A DNA stretch of 64,000 bases from the NCBI GenBank assembly GCA_014529385.2, contig CM043949.1, positions 148,593,850 through 148,657,849 on the forward strand, written 5' to 3'. The stretch comes from Adiantum capillus-veneris (lineage: Eukaryota > Streptophyta > Polypodiopsida > Polypodiales > Pteridaceae). The notes below the pieces were generated by a model. The model did no database searches, had not been told where the DNA came from, and worked only from the letters and a program-made list of their open reading frames with translations. This document shows, one piece after another, positions 45,983 to 57,424 of this stretch (position 1 is the stretch's first letter; every line of letters begins with the position of its first letter). Made by a program: the position numbers and the translations under genes.

Positions 45983-46895
45983 TTAGAAACTCACAAACTC
46001 ATAGCGAAAGGTGTCGAAGCCTCCGCTGCCAAGATGAGATGTCCCCCTGGTCGTCTGTCGTATCTTCACGGCCTCACGTTGCTGTCTGAACCGCGTGGCC
46101 ACTATCCGCTCATCCTCCCTAATGTGCAGCCACGTCTCGTGTGGGATGCCCAAAGACTTCGGCGAGCAGGTCCTGAAAGCCTTCCGAGCTGCATCTCGTC
46201 GATGTTTCACGATGTCCCATGCAACACCCTTAATCCACCTCTTCGGAACAATGTCAGAACCCGGAGCAAGCTGATACTCTCTCAGGATGGTCTCCACTAT
46301 CTAAGTGACTTTGTCCTTTTCCTGCTGATCCCAAGACGTCAGAATGCTGGTCAAAAACTATAGCTCCGGGAGCTGGCAAATCCGCTATCTCATCTCAGTC
46401 TCGACTCTATCCATGTCAATATAACCATCTGGCCGTACAATATAGAGCTTGGAGGCACTAGGATCGTGTGCCCCCCAAGGTGTCCGAGGTGTGTCAAGAG
46501 GTGTGTCGAGAGGTATGCCTGGGTAGGATGGGGGTCGTGAGCGAGGAGCGCTCGAAGCATCTGTGGACCCTCATCCACAGCAACCACCACCTCCACCACC
46601 TCGAGTGCGCCTGTGCTGCGGAGATGAGGACGTACGCGCCTCTGCCCCACCCCTAGGTGTCGAAGCGACCGTGATGGGAGAAGCAGGCGTCGTACCCATA
46701 GGCGTCCCCCCCCCCCCATAGGTGTCCCCCCCTAGGTGTCGGACCCTCGGGTGTGAAGCTCGGAGGTGTAGTACCCGTGCCTCTGGCTACCCAGTACTGA
46801 GAAGCCTCTGTCATCTGAGCAGGCGTCATCTGTGTAACGAAGCTCATGAATGCATTTGCACTCATAGAAGCGGGATCTGGAAATTGTTTTGCCAT
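45983..46895 (-). pseudogene. CACTA 2 second gene, Transposase_24-like, decayed
   Basis: ATG at 46895 starts MAKQFPDPASMSANAFMSF, matched by CACTA 3 (MVEQSSDPASMSADAFMGF). The middle, with frame changes, reads YIVRPDGYIDMDR. The 3' part (46297-45983) has IVKHRRDAARKAF, then WLHIREDERIVATRFRQQRE and GTSHLGSGGFDTF. The last motif parallels SHHLGSGGWASFE of the intact CACTA 1 gene. A C-rich run at about 46706-46740 sits in the low-complexity part. The product would be a DNA-binding helper protein of transposition. Confidence 0.7.
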
Positions 46896-47136
46896 ACTAA
46901 AGTCTTGCACAAAGAAAGTAAAATAAAGCATCAGAACACAGTTGTTTAAATTAAATTTAAGCTTAATTTTAAATCAACGTCTTTACACAAACACTTATCG
47001 GCCTAGGCCTCGACGAGTGCGGCATCATCGATAAGATCTTTCACCGTTTCATCGTCTATCTCTAATTGCAAACATAAATCTGTCCCAACTCATTCTGGCA
47101 GATTGTATTCATCCATTGCATCTTCATCTACAAGTG

Positions 47137-47372
47137 TTAATTCTGGCTCGTCTGTGTCATTCCTCGTATATTTGTCAGCTTCCTCTGCATACCTTCATCT
47201 ATCTCATCTAATGTCATAGTAGTATGGACGTCGTATAACTTACTTTCCTCCAGGAGATCTTGCCCTTTAAATACTTGTTTATTTCTTGGAGAAACCACCA
47301 CTGTTGCTCTCGAGGGTCCGGTACGAAGACCACTTGCTCGCAATGTTCGGGGAGAGCAAATGTGTCTATGCC
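47137..47372 (-). pseudogene. CACTA 2 transposase, last-exon fragment (DUF4216 tail)
   Basis: Reads from EHCEQVVFVPDPRE-like sequence into VSPRNKQVFKGQDLLEE and TMTLDEIDEGMQ, like the end of the CACTA 3 transposase (62845-63060). Upstream coding sequence is missing and the 173-bp array begins within 30 bp. Confidence 0.75.
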
Positions 47373-47397
47373 TCTTTTAGTTCCATAGTTTCTTCAA

Positions 47398-49215
47398 CAC
47401 CCAACGGCTATCCGTTTGACCTACGGCTTGCCATCCACGCTCTTGACATTGCTTTAAGACTACCTAATGGACTACGAATGGTTTTGGTAGGCATAGAAGC
47501 CATTTCCGAAGTCCATTTATGTTTTTTCGTAGAAAAACGCAACGGAATTTGACCCACGGCTTGTGTATTTGGAGTTTCTTCTATTCGTTTGACCTACGGC
47601 TTTCCATACCCGCTCTTGACGTTTTCTAAAGACTACCTAATCATCTATGGATGGTTTCAGTAGGCATAGCAACCATTTCCGAAGTCCGTTTGCGTTTTGT
47701 CGTAGAAAAACGCAACAGGATTTAACCTACGGCTTGTGTATTTGGTGTTTCTTCTATCCGTTTGACCTACGGCTTGCCATACACACTCTTGACATTGCTT
47801 TAAGACTACCTAATGGAATACGGATGGTTTCGATAGGCATAGAAGCCATTTCCGAAGTCTGTTTGCATTTTTCCGTAGAAAAACGCAACCGGATTTGACC
47901 TACAACTTGTGTATTTGGCATTAATTCAAACCCATTGACCTACGGCTTTCCATACATGCTCTTGACATTTCTTTAAGACTACTAAATGAACTACGGATCG
48001 TTTTGGTAGGCATAGAAGCCATTTCTAAAGTCCATTTGTGTTTTTCCGTAGAAAAATGCAACCGGATTTGACCTACGGCTTGTGTATTTGGCGTTTCTTC
48101 TATCCGTTTGACCTACGGCTTGCCATACGTGCTCTTGACATTGCTTTAAGATTAATAAATGAACTACGGATGGTTTCGATAGGCATAGAAGCCATTTCCG
48201 AAGTCCGTTTGCGTTTTTCCGTAGAAAAACGCAACCGGATTTGACCTACGTCTTGTGTATTTGGCGTTTCTTCTATCCGTTTGACCTCCAGCTTGCCATA
48301 CACGCTCTTGACATTGCTTTAAGACTACTTAATGAACTACAGATGATTTCGGTAGGCATAGAAGCCATTTCCGAAGTCCGTTTGCGTTTTTCCGTAGAAA
48401 AACGCAACAGGATTTGACCTACGGCTTCTGTATTTGGCGTTTCTTCTATCCGTTTGACCTACGGCTTACTATACGCACTCTTGACATTGACTAAAGACTA
48501 CCTAATCGTCTATGGATGGTTCAGTAGGTATAGAAACCATTTCCGAAGTTTGTTTGCGTTTTTTCGTAGAGAAACGCAACCGGATTTGACCCACAGCTTG
48601 TGTATTTGACGTTTCTTTTGTCCGTTTAACCTATGGCTTGCCATACACGGTCTTGACATTTCCTTAAGACTACTTAATGGACTACGGATGGTTTCAGTAG
48701 GTTTAGAATCAGTTTCCAAAGTCCGTCCGTGTTTTTCCATAGAAAAACGCAATCGAATTTGACTTACGGCTTGTGTATTTGGCGTTTCTTCTATCTATTT
48801 GACCTACGGCTTGCCATACCCACTCTTGACATTGCCTAAAGACTACCTAATGGACTACGGATGGTTTTGGTAGGCATAGAATCAGTTTCTGAAGACCGTT
48901 TGCGTTTTTTCGTAGAAAAAGGCAACCGGGATTTGACCTACGGCTTGTGTATTTGACGTTTCTTCTCTCTGTTTGACCTACGGCTTGCCATACACGCCCT
49001 TGAAATTGCCTTAAGACTACCTAATGGACTACGGATGGTTTCGGTAGGAATAGAAGCCATTTCCAAAGTCCGTTTGTGTTTTTTCATAGAAAAACGCAAC
49101 CAGATTTGACCTACGACGTAGAAGCCGTTTATGAAGTCCGTTTGGGTTTTTCGGTAGAAAAAACCACCGGACTTCAAAAACGGCTTTTATTTTGGGCGTT
49201 TTTTTTTATTCGTTT
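47398..49215. repeat. 173-bp tandem array, about 10 units, inside CACTA 2
   Basis: The landmark TTGTGTATTTG recurs at 47561, 47734, 47907, 48080, 48253, 48426, 48598, 48771 and 48945, a spacing of 172-174 bp. Every unit has GTTTGACCTACGGCTTGCCA and a hairpin GCGTTTTTC-CGTA-GAAAAACGC. The last unit degenerates after 49100. Short frames of 60-83 codons across units are by-products of the period. The unit length is in the range of plant satellite monomers. Confidence 0.95.
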
Positions 49216-49229
49216 GATCTACGGCTTGT

Positions 49230-49680
49230 TATATGTCCCCACCCAACCTTTTTTGAGAAGGAAGCTTGTCTCTAAGAGCAGCGATGGCGCTGTTGTTGCT
49301 CCCTAGAGGACTTTCGTGTGTAAAGGTGAGAGTTGAGCTTCGAATGTATTTTGAGCTGGTCAAATGAAGTCATAGGTTGCATCAGACGATCCAGGTCACT
49401 TTGGCTCGACATGCACAACGCCCGGTCAGACTACTGACCATGGAGGAGATTGATGAGATCCGCCAACGACAGATACTGGATCTCCTATGATCTACCTATC
49501 TCAGCTATCTATTTTAGCCATTTAGTCCACACCCAGCAGTTTAGGATTCCATCAAATATTATTTTGTCATCTTTTTACTCTGACTTTGTATCAGATCCAC
49601 CACATTGTAACTTTCTTGTCTCATAGGTCACTTTGGCCTTTCGAAGACGTTAATATAACATTTCATTTCATTTCTCTTTA
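49230..49680 (+). other. Unclassified 3'-end-like segment, possibly LINE tail
   Basis: A short frame ending LLTMEEIDEIRQRQILDLL-stop (about 49425-49490) is followed by about 180 bp with TTGTAACTTTCTTGTC and TTAATATAACATTTCATTTC, a layout like the 3' UTR of a non-LTR element. No reverse transcriptase sequence is present. Confidence 0.3.
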
Positions 49681-49721
49681 ATTTTTCTTTATTTAATTTT
49701 AATTTCCTATGCGCATACATT

Positions 49722-49724
<3 letters not shown>

Positions 49725-49757
<33 letters not shown>

Positions 49758-49833
49758 ATTGTGTGTGTGTGTGTGTGTGTGTGTGTAGGAAAGAGAGAGA
49801 GACATTGTGTGTGTGTGTGTGTGTGTGTGTGTA

Positions 49834-49869
<36 letters not shown>

Positions 49870-49872
49870 GGG

Positions 49873-49904
<32 letters not shown>
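49725..49904. repeat. Compound microsatellite with a 30-base G run
   Basis: In order: (CT)n, (GT)n, GA-rich, (GT)n, (GA)n and then 30 consecutive G (49875-49904). The G run may form G-quadruplexes, and the assembly may be unreliable here. Confidence 0.95.
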
Positions 49905-49905
<1 letters not shown>

Positions 49906-50009
49906 GAGTGACATAATACCTGCGCAGCAGGTTTCAGCCACGATTTTAGCAGGCGAAAATGGCCCCTGCGCGCGCGGGTTTCCTTTTTTTCCCCAAATTT
50001 TTTAGCTCC

Positions 50010-50205
50010 GTAATGAGTGTCGATATAAACGTGGGTGGCTATGTCGATATAAGCGTGGAAAATGAAGCCTTTCCACGCGTATAGCGACGCTCATTGCGAT
50101 GCGTATATAGACGCCTATATCGACGTGCTCTAATTCCGACGATATATGCGTGGAAAGGCATGGCCGTCGATATATGATGCGTCGATATCTTCATGTTATG
50201 TTGTA
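50010..50205. repeat. Right subterminal repeats of CACTA 2
   Basis: GTGTCGATATAAACGTGG, TAGCGACGCTCATTGCGATGC and CGTCGATATATG-type motifs in both orientations next to the GTTGTAGTG end. Confidence 0.88.
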
Positions 50206-50281
50206 GTGTCTCTCTCTTTTGGAAAACTCTTTGTATATATATTATCTTATACAAATTTACATTTTCTGGATGGACTCCAGC

Positions 50282-51241
50282 ATCAACTTCTGAATGTGAG
50301 GTGGCAATGCCGAGTAGTCTTCTATCATCCTAGTTTTTTGATATATCCAAGGCAAGGTATGACCATTAGAAGGCTATATCATGTCGTGCTCCCATACCAG
50401 CATACACACTCGAAGGCGCAACATACAAATATGAAGGCCAATATCTCCAACTAAATTAAGTAAAAAATCAACTTAAAGCTGGAGACCTTAACTTTCCATT
50501 GCAACATACACATCCCGGGGGATACACCATGGAAAACTTACCGCACTATGTTAGTGCAGGGGAGAGAGGGTTTTTTTACAAGTTACATAAGCGTATAAGT
50601 TAGGGGCAGGCCCCCAATAATTTATCTCCCAAGCTTAAAAATAAGGGGGGGGAGTGAGAAAAGGGAAAAATGAGAGGAAGTTTTTGTGTTTCAAAATCTT
50701 CCCTTGAACTTGTGAGTCAATAGCTACAAAGATACATGCGAGAACTAACACTGCCTTGTATCAACTTCTGAATGTTAGGTGGCAATGCGGAGTAGTCTTC
50801 TATCATCCTAGTTTTTTGATATATCCAAGGCAAGATATGACCATTAGAAGGTTGTAGCATGTGGTGCTCCCATACCAGCATACACACTCGAAGGCGCAAC
50901 GTACAAATCGGAAATTAAGCCAATATCTCCAACTTTACTTAAGTAAAAAATCAACTCAAAGCTAGAGACCTTAACTTTCCATTGCAACATACACATCCCG
51001 GGGGATACACCATGGAAAAATTACCGCACTATGTAAGTGCAGGAGAGAGAGGATTTTTTTACAAGTTACATAAGCGTATAAGTTAGGGGCAAGCCCCCAA
51101 TAATTTATCTCCCAAGCTTAAAAAAAGGGGGGGGAGTGAGAAAAGGGAAAAATGAGAGGAAGTTTTTGTGTTTCAAAATCTTCCCTTGAACTTGTGAGTC
51201 ATTAGCTACAAAGATACATGCGAGAACTAACATTGCCTTGT
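50282..51241. repeat. Tandem duplication of about 480 bp (flank plus MITE 5' half)
   Basis: Copy A spans 50282-50759 and copy B 50760-51241. Each contains about 230 bp of ordinary flank followed by the first 245 bp of the MITE. Junctions fall at CCTTGTATCAA versus CAGCATCAA, sharing ATCAA. Confidence 0.92.
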
Positions 51242-51713
51242 ATCAATTGCTTGTTTTATGATTATAGTTTACTTGTTGAGGGATGATAGCTATATAGAGT
51301 TTGTATAGATGCAAATTTACATAAAGAACCTAACACAAGTTTATAACAATGTTTTATTAGTAATCTAGATGGGTCAGAATTAGAAGCGCAGCCAGAGTGG
51401 AGGCTGATTGGGAACATAGTTTGAAAGTCAAACTAAGGTACATTGAGGGTACATTTAGTTATCAATAGAAGTGGTTCCTTAGTAAGTTTCCAGTTAGTAT
51501 GCTATAGACTCTTTGACTAGTTTTACTCAGTTAGATCATGTTAGACCTACATTTTATATGTAAAATAGGGGTATGATTTTTCTTCATTGATTATCGTATA
51601 AACGTAGAAACGGGGTCATATTCCCTAATATGAGTGTTATATAGGGGTTTTATCAAAGTTGTCCGCTCGTCGTAGGCGGCGTCCCGTTTTGTATTTAGAG
51701 TGAATCCCCCGAG
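50514..51713. mobile_element. MITE with an 8-bp TSD, copy 2, internally duplicated
   Basis: The left end is CCCGGGGGATACAC and the right end GTGAATCCCCCGAG. The TSD ATACACAT is perfect at 50506-50513 and 51714-51721. A further left end with the same flank occurs at 50997 because of the tandem duplication. Without it, length is about 720 bp, similar to the 788-bp copy at 21765-22552. Same family, no coding capacity. Confidence 0.92.
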
Positions 51714-51866
51714 ATACACATATCATTTACAATCCTCCACCATGATCTGACATACATACAGTTCATGAAACCATGTGTTATAGTTTCCAACCTCTTATAG
51801 TCAGTATATAAACTATTCATAATATTTTTCCTAAGAAATATCTCCCCTATTGGGCTCTTGTAAGAA

Positions 51867-52760
51867 CTATCGAGAGGAAGAGTTACTGTCTGTATGCACA
51901 CTAGTTATATTCCCAAACCTGTTGAAGGCGTTGTATCCACCATTCTCGACTCTTGGAGAGACCCCACATATTACATTTAACATGTATGTCACTGGAAGGT
52001 TGAAGCATATCGTAAAAGCTTTTGGTAGGAAAATTCTACCATTGCACTTAGTGAATAGGCATCTTCTAGTCACCGAATCTTTGAGAAGAATCCACATTGC
52101 AAGGCATTGACATATTAAACACAGAAGGGCTGAGTAGTGCCCATGGTATTCTAAACTTATCTTCCTATTTGTATATGTATCTAGCATTTGATTTGGGTCA
52201 AGGACTTCTTTCATAGTAATAATGCTGGACATTCTTTGGAAAAAAAACTCCAAAACAGGATTCAATGTAGAGAGAGTTGCCTGTGTTCCTAAAATGGCTA
52301 GTCCACATGAGGTCATTACATACAGATTCCCATGATTGACCACTGCACTCCCTACCATTTCACAAAGTTTAATCGGTGCAACAATGAATAATTTGTCCCG
52401 TATGCATGTCCCATGTGCCATGAAAATATAGAATTGATTTTTCAATCATGCACCACAAAAACTTAGACACCAGTGACTTCACTAAAGTATATGTAACATA
52501 GTAAGTGGGTTCAATGGAAGACATTTTAATTTCTTGTAAATTTACAGATTCATGTGTACAAGAGGGGCATAAGGGGTAATTAAAATCAATTTTGGCGAGT
52601 GCACATGATACAAGAAAATTTTCCTTAGTGAACACCCTAGGAACTTAGACCTGCAGGTATGTGAATTTACCATATTCTTAATTAATGTTTCCCTTCTCGC
52701 CTGCATGTGGTTATTTAGGTTCATCACCGAAAGACCTCCTAGGTGCATAGAATGAGACAA
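51867..52760 (-). pseudogene. Unidentified decayed reading frame
   Basis: Minus-strand frames follow one another: 52760-52542, 52635-52369 and 52445-51867, the last with 192 codons and motifs such as VNHGNLYVMTSCGLAILGTQ and RKISLEYHGHYSALL. The alternation of small turns and hydrophobic strands is reminiscent of F-box/kelch-type proteins, but no diagnostic motif is present, so I give no function. It could also be chance. Confidence 0.25.
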
Positions 52761-53193
52761 GTGCTCCCAAGAAATCCATGCTCTGCTAGAGGATCCTCAG
52801 AGAAATTTAATGAATAGGGATTTGAATTCTGACAATGTAGAATCAAGATAGTCCAAAAGTGGCAAGAAATACAGCAAATACATAATCAAAACAAACTGCA
52901 CAATCCTAACACGCACATGAAAGGGCCATTCATCACAATGCCAAGATGCAATTTTCCTACCATATTTGAAGGTTGACAGCTCAATAATGAGGTGTTTTGA
53001 ACCATTTATGTTCCCCCACTGTCACTGTTCAAATCCTGCATGTGGACGTCTACTTGAATCCCATGAGATTTGCCCTCTTCATTTGTCAGCTTAGCTTTCT
53101 TGCTAGAGTCATGCTGCTCCATTATGGTCTCTATACCTACCAAAGTTTCAAGGGAGGGCATGTCCTCCATTACCACTTCTCTCTCTCTGTCTT

Positions 53194-53199
<6 letters not shown>
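52761..53199. other. Intergenic sequence, nothing recognised
   Basis: Short frames only, none with recognisable motifs. Confidence 0.5.

Positions 53200-53286
<87 letters not shown>
53200..53286. repeat. (CT)n(CTAT)n microsatellite
   Basis: About 70 bp of CT followed by four CTAT units, the same structure as 33020-33120. Confidence 0.96.
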
Positions 53287-54562
53287 GCAAATATACCACC
53301 AGTTTTATTTGTGGGTTTATGTTAGTAAGATTTAATTTGTTACATGTTGAAAAATTTATAGAAGACTTTCTCTCTAGGATTGTTAACTATTTTACCATGA
53401 TCCTCTAGGGTGTTTAGGTGAATGTTGGAAGCTTAGAGATGCACATGTCACCACAGCGTTGAGTAATCAATAATAGAAAAAGTTGGTGCTTTACCAAAAC
53501 ATAGATTGGGTGCTTTTCAACACGAGCATAACACGATGAAAATCATTACGTTAAATTTCAAACACTAGTGTCTTCGTGGCACAAGACCTTACCCTTGATA
53601 TTAAAGATCTTGGATTTTGGAAAGGTGTTTGCTAGTGCCACGGGGGAAGGACCCCAAAAAATATCATCCTCCCAAAGATATGAATGAGCGAGAGAAGGTG
53701 CCGATAGAACCAAATATATCAATGAGCACTAGAAGCAGGAGACAATCACTGAGTACAACACACAATTAGGCTGTAGCTTTTGATGAGCACTAGAAATAGG
53801 ACAAAAATATCATAACCCAAGCAAGAAAGAGTGTGAGGGAGAACCTCTTTTTGTGGCGTAGTCTTGATATACCAAGACCAACAAGCCATTTCCAAAGAGC
53901 AACTCTCGGTCTAGGATTATTATCATCATAAATTTATATTGCTTAGGACTATAAAACTTTCTAGTGAGAGAGTTCAAAACACGGTGGCCAAAGTGGAGAT
54001 GGAGTTTTTTTTTAAAATAACATTATTGCTTATATTTACATGTCATTAATCGATATTATTACATTATTACATCTATCTTTATCGCAAAACGCTTTGGAGC
54101 TAAAATATTCAAATTTGGATACTTCTTTCTATTTTACAAGAAATATATTTATGGACCATAGTAATTTTCATAAAATATGGACAACGGAAACGGTAGACAT
54201 TTGATCATAAAAATTATTACATACACATGATTAATGTAAATTAGCATGCTCCATAAAACTACACACAGACACACACACACAGAGAGTAAAAGGAGCCACA
54301 TGACAAAAAATTCTCCTGGAATAAAATATAGAAATTTTTTATGAGTCATCTTCAAAAATATCTCTACTAGTGACATCATTTAAATCTAAACCCATGGCTC
54401 CTAAATCAGTAAAGATAAAAATTGGATCCTCATTTGTAGATGTGTTGGCTTCATCATTGTGGGATTTGTCATCTCCATATCATCATCATCATCATGAAAC
54501 TCATCCTCCTTGCTAATATTAGCAATGGGACTTGATTCGTTGATCTCTCTCTCCTAGGTTTC
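53287..54562. other. Intergenic AT-rich sequence
   Basis: No gene, element end or repeat recognised, apart from a short (CAT)n at about 54479-54495. Confidence 0.5.
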
Positions 54563-54720
54563 TGTCAGGACAATGGCAAGGCCAGACTAGATAAGGGCAA
54601 GACCGGGCGAGACAGTGTGGAAAGGGAGTCCAACTAGGGGCAAGGCTAGGGCTAGGAGCCAGGCTATATAGTGGGTGGTTGGGAGGTGGACTCCTAGGTT
54701 CTAGTTCCCCTTTTCTAACA
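54563..54720 (+). repeat. 5' LTR of the Gypsy element (158 bp)
   Basis: TGTCAGG...TCTAACA with a GCTATATAGTGG TATA-like motif at about 54663. Confidence 0.9.
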
Positions 54721-54733
54721 TTGGTATCAAGAG
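54721..54733 (+). other. PBS-like site of the Gypsy element
   Basis: TTGGTATCAAGAG follows the 5' LTR directly. It resembles the initiator tRNA-Met site TGGTATCAGAGC with changes. Confidence 0.65.
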
Positions 54734-55491
54734 AAAGATTCCTTTTTGGGAATTTCACAGCCGTGGAGGAGGGGAGCCACACAATTTTGCATGCTTTTTT
54801 GCATGTCGGGGTCAAGGGGGCATGGACAGCATCCCCTATGAGAAGGAAGACAAGCGCGAAGGCATGGGAAACACCTCTTGTGAGGGAAGACACCGAGGTT
54901 GGACACTGCACCAAATGGAACCCTTGCGGGATCTACGGCATCGTGCCGGGCTGGGAAGCAACACTCAACCCAGGGGCCGAAGCCCGTTTTGCCCTGGAGC
55001 GACCACCATATCTCTCCCAACCTCCTCGCGTGCTACTGCAGTCAGCCATGGCGACTGTGAGGCCTTGAGTTCACATTAAAAAATGCCCAAGGCCTTTGGC
55101 CCTAGGACATTATTGACACTAGGGGTGATACACACCCCACCTAAAGCAAGGAGCTCTGATTTCGGGAGTTGGTAAGCATCAATCCAAGGGAATCAAAGGC
55201 AGGGCCGTCAAATATGCACACCCACACCAATTCTCCACGTACGAGCTGCAGAAAAGAAAAAATTTAATAAAAGCATCTCAAGTGACATTATTTTTCAAAA
55301 TAGATTACGATCGAACGCATAATCGATTCGGCTACAAGGGATTAAGGAATTATCTACACGGCGGATATTTTGGATTGATTAACACTTGGATAATATCGAC
55401 TTCGATGGGATTCGAAAGGTTAATTAAACTTTGCAAGTGCTCTCAATCTTAAGTATTTTTCTGACTATTCCTTGCACCGTACTGTGTTGCC
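54734..55491 (+). other. Leader of the Gypsy element
   Basis: About 760 bp between the PBS and gag. GC-rich at 54750-55070, where a random frame of 129 codons occurs. No protein motif. Confidence 0.6.
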
Positions 55492-56613
55492 ATGGATTCA
55501 GATATCAATATGACTTTTGATTCTGAGCAAAGTACGCCTGATCCTGCCCATGATGGCCCACGGTCAGATCCTCTCAAAGAGAGTACCTGTGATGCTATGG
55601 CAGGTGATGACACTTATGAATTGCTCAACATTCAAGAATTTCATGCACTTCAGATGCGCATGTCAGTCATGGAGAATTCCAAGGGTCTTGCTAACACGAA
55701 CATGCATGAGCACGTTGCTACATAGGGGCAAGGCCCTTCTAATCAAGGGCAAGGCCCAACTGCTGATACTTTGCACACTCTAGCTGCAAAAGAGGTGGAT
55801 GAGCTGTTGAAAAACACCAAACCACCAACTTTTAAGGGAGAAGACCGAGACTGCAATAAGGATGCAATGAATATCTTTCTACGCAAGTGGGATGGAATTC
55901 ACACCTTACGGCGTACTTCGGACACAATCACAGCCCTGCAAACGAGCTTAACTTTGGAAGGCAAGGCCTACAAATGGTGGATGTCTCTCAAGGAGAATAA
56001 TATCATACCACAGAGTTGGGCAGTTTTTGAAGCTATGTTTCGTAAAGAATTTTTGCCTACCAATGAGGCAGATCGGAATTGGACCGCTTGGGATACGTGT
56101 CCCATGCGCCAATACCCATCATTGCTTGAATATATATCTCACTATTGGGATGTTATCCTCAAGTTGGAAGGCTTAGATAACTTTCAACAAGTACGGGGGT
56201 TTATATGTGGTTTGACACCAAAGCTTAAGAAGCACGTTAAGACCCAAGACCCTAAAACACTTGAGGAAGCCATTGTGAAAGCACATATTCACGATGATCC
56301 AGATGAAAAGAAAGCACATAATATTCACGTGATTTCTAATACACATGGTAATGCACGCACTTAGTATGGGCACAATAAAAGGAAATTTATAATAGCCAAA
56401 TCAGACGCATCTAAAAAACCCAAGGAGTCCAGAGGTCCTCTCTCTCCTGAGGACTTTGATAAAGCTAAGAAAGAGAAATTATGTTTTCAATGTTTAGGAA
56501 GCGGTCATGGCAGAAAGGATTGTCCCAAGGGAAAATCTGTTTCTCATGGCAAGGAGAAAGAAGTACACACGGTGCAACTGCTGCCTCTTGAGACTTCTCA
56601 CGATTCTCTATAG
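55492..56613 (+). pseudogene. Gypsy gag with zinc knuckle, two in-frame TAG
   Basis: One frame runs from ATG 55492 to the TAG at 56611-56613, broken by TAG at 55723-55725 and 56362-56364. The capsid-like domain contains NIFLRKWDGIHTL, YKWWMSLKENN, FEAMFRKEFLP and FICGLTPKLKKHVKTQDP. The zinc knuckle CFQCLGSGHGRKDC (C-X2-C-X4-H-X4-C) is at 56482-56523. The first stop lies in a QGQGP-type repeat where Gln is likely. Confidence 0.85.
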
Positions 56614-56721
56614 TGGAAGTAACACACATCGAGGTGGTGCATGAATGTTGTCTCACAGCTTCCATGTGGCAATAGACCTTCAGACCACATGAGTTAGTAC
56701 GTATGCACGGATCTTGACAAA

Positions 56722-57424
56722 GGCACAAGGTGCGCATCTTGGTAGATGACGGTGCTACTCACAATTTGATCAGTTACGGATTGGTGGAAAAACTCAAATT
56801 GCCTCAAACTCCGAGTACCCACCGCTACAAGGTAGCAATGATGAATGGACATGATACTGAGATCTGGGATACTCAAGTCCGAGATGTTCCGTTGGAAGTA
56901 CAAGGTTACTCCACATCCTTGGATTTTCAGCTTATGAACATGGAGCGGGCAGACGTGGTCCTTGGTAGGGAGTGGTTACATAGACTAGGATCATCACTGA
57001 GATCTGGGATACTCAAGTCCGAGCTGTTCTGTTGGAAGTACAAGGTTACTCCACATCCTTGGATTTTCAGGTTATGAACATGGAGCGGGCAGTCGTGGTC
57101 CTTGGTAGGGAGTGGTTGCATAGCCTAGGACCATCATTGATGCGTAGCTATGAGCACAACAACTTGATGTTCAAATCCCATGGCGCACATGTGTTGTTCT
57201 TAGGAGAGAAGGATGTACCTTCTTCACCATTTATTTGTACAGTTGAGCTTATGCAGCTCGTTTCTGATAATGAAATAGATATTTTCTTTTGTTACTCACT
57301 ATCTCATTTTCTCTCTAGCATAGAATCTGTTGAACATTCCTCAATGCCGCATGCTTCTCTCTCATCTCTTCCACCAATGACTACTTCCAAACAAGAAAAT
57401 ATTGCTAGTGAGTTACAAAATTAT
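56722..57424 (+). pseudogene. Gypsy protease with a 140-bp tandem duplication
   Basis: VRILVDDGATHNLISYG is the aspartic protease motif with Asp-Asp-Gly-Ala where Asp-Ser-Gly-Ala is usual. The flap region and the VVLGREWLHRLG end follow. The last third is then repeated: 56856-56995 and 56996-57135 are near copies. As 140 is not a multiple of three, the repeat shifts the frame. A spacer (57137-57424) leads to RT. Confidence 0.85.

Larger units (their letters stand above)
44902..50208 (-). mobile_element. CACTA transposon, element 2, internally rebuilt
   Basis: The left end reads CTCTACAAC (one mismatch to CACTACAAC) and the right end GTTGTAGTG. The 3-bp duplication TCT flanks both sides (44899-44901 and 50209-50211). 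Subterminal CGACGCATAT-type repeats lie at 44931-45070 and 50010-50205. Genes run on the minus strand: a decayed second gene (45983-46895) and only the last exon part of the transposase (47137-47372). The rest of the transposase is replaced by a 173-bp tandem array (47398-49215). End sequence, left-arm sequence and genes match CACTA 3, not CACTA 1. It is a non-autonomous derivative. Confidence 0.9.

Noticed and set aside
54679-55068. GC-rich frame of 129 codons in the Gypsy leader
   Set aside because: No motif, lies between PBS and gag, and overlapping frames on the other strand are equally long.
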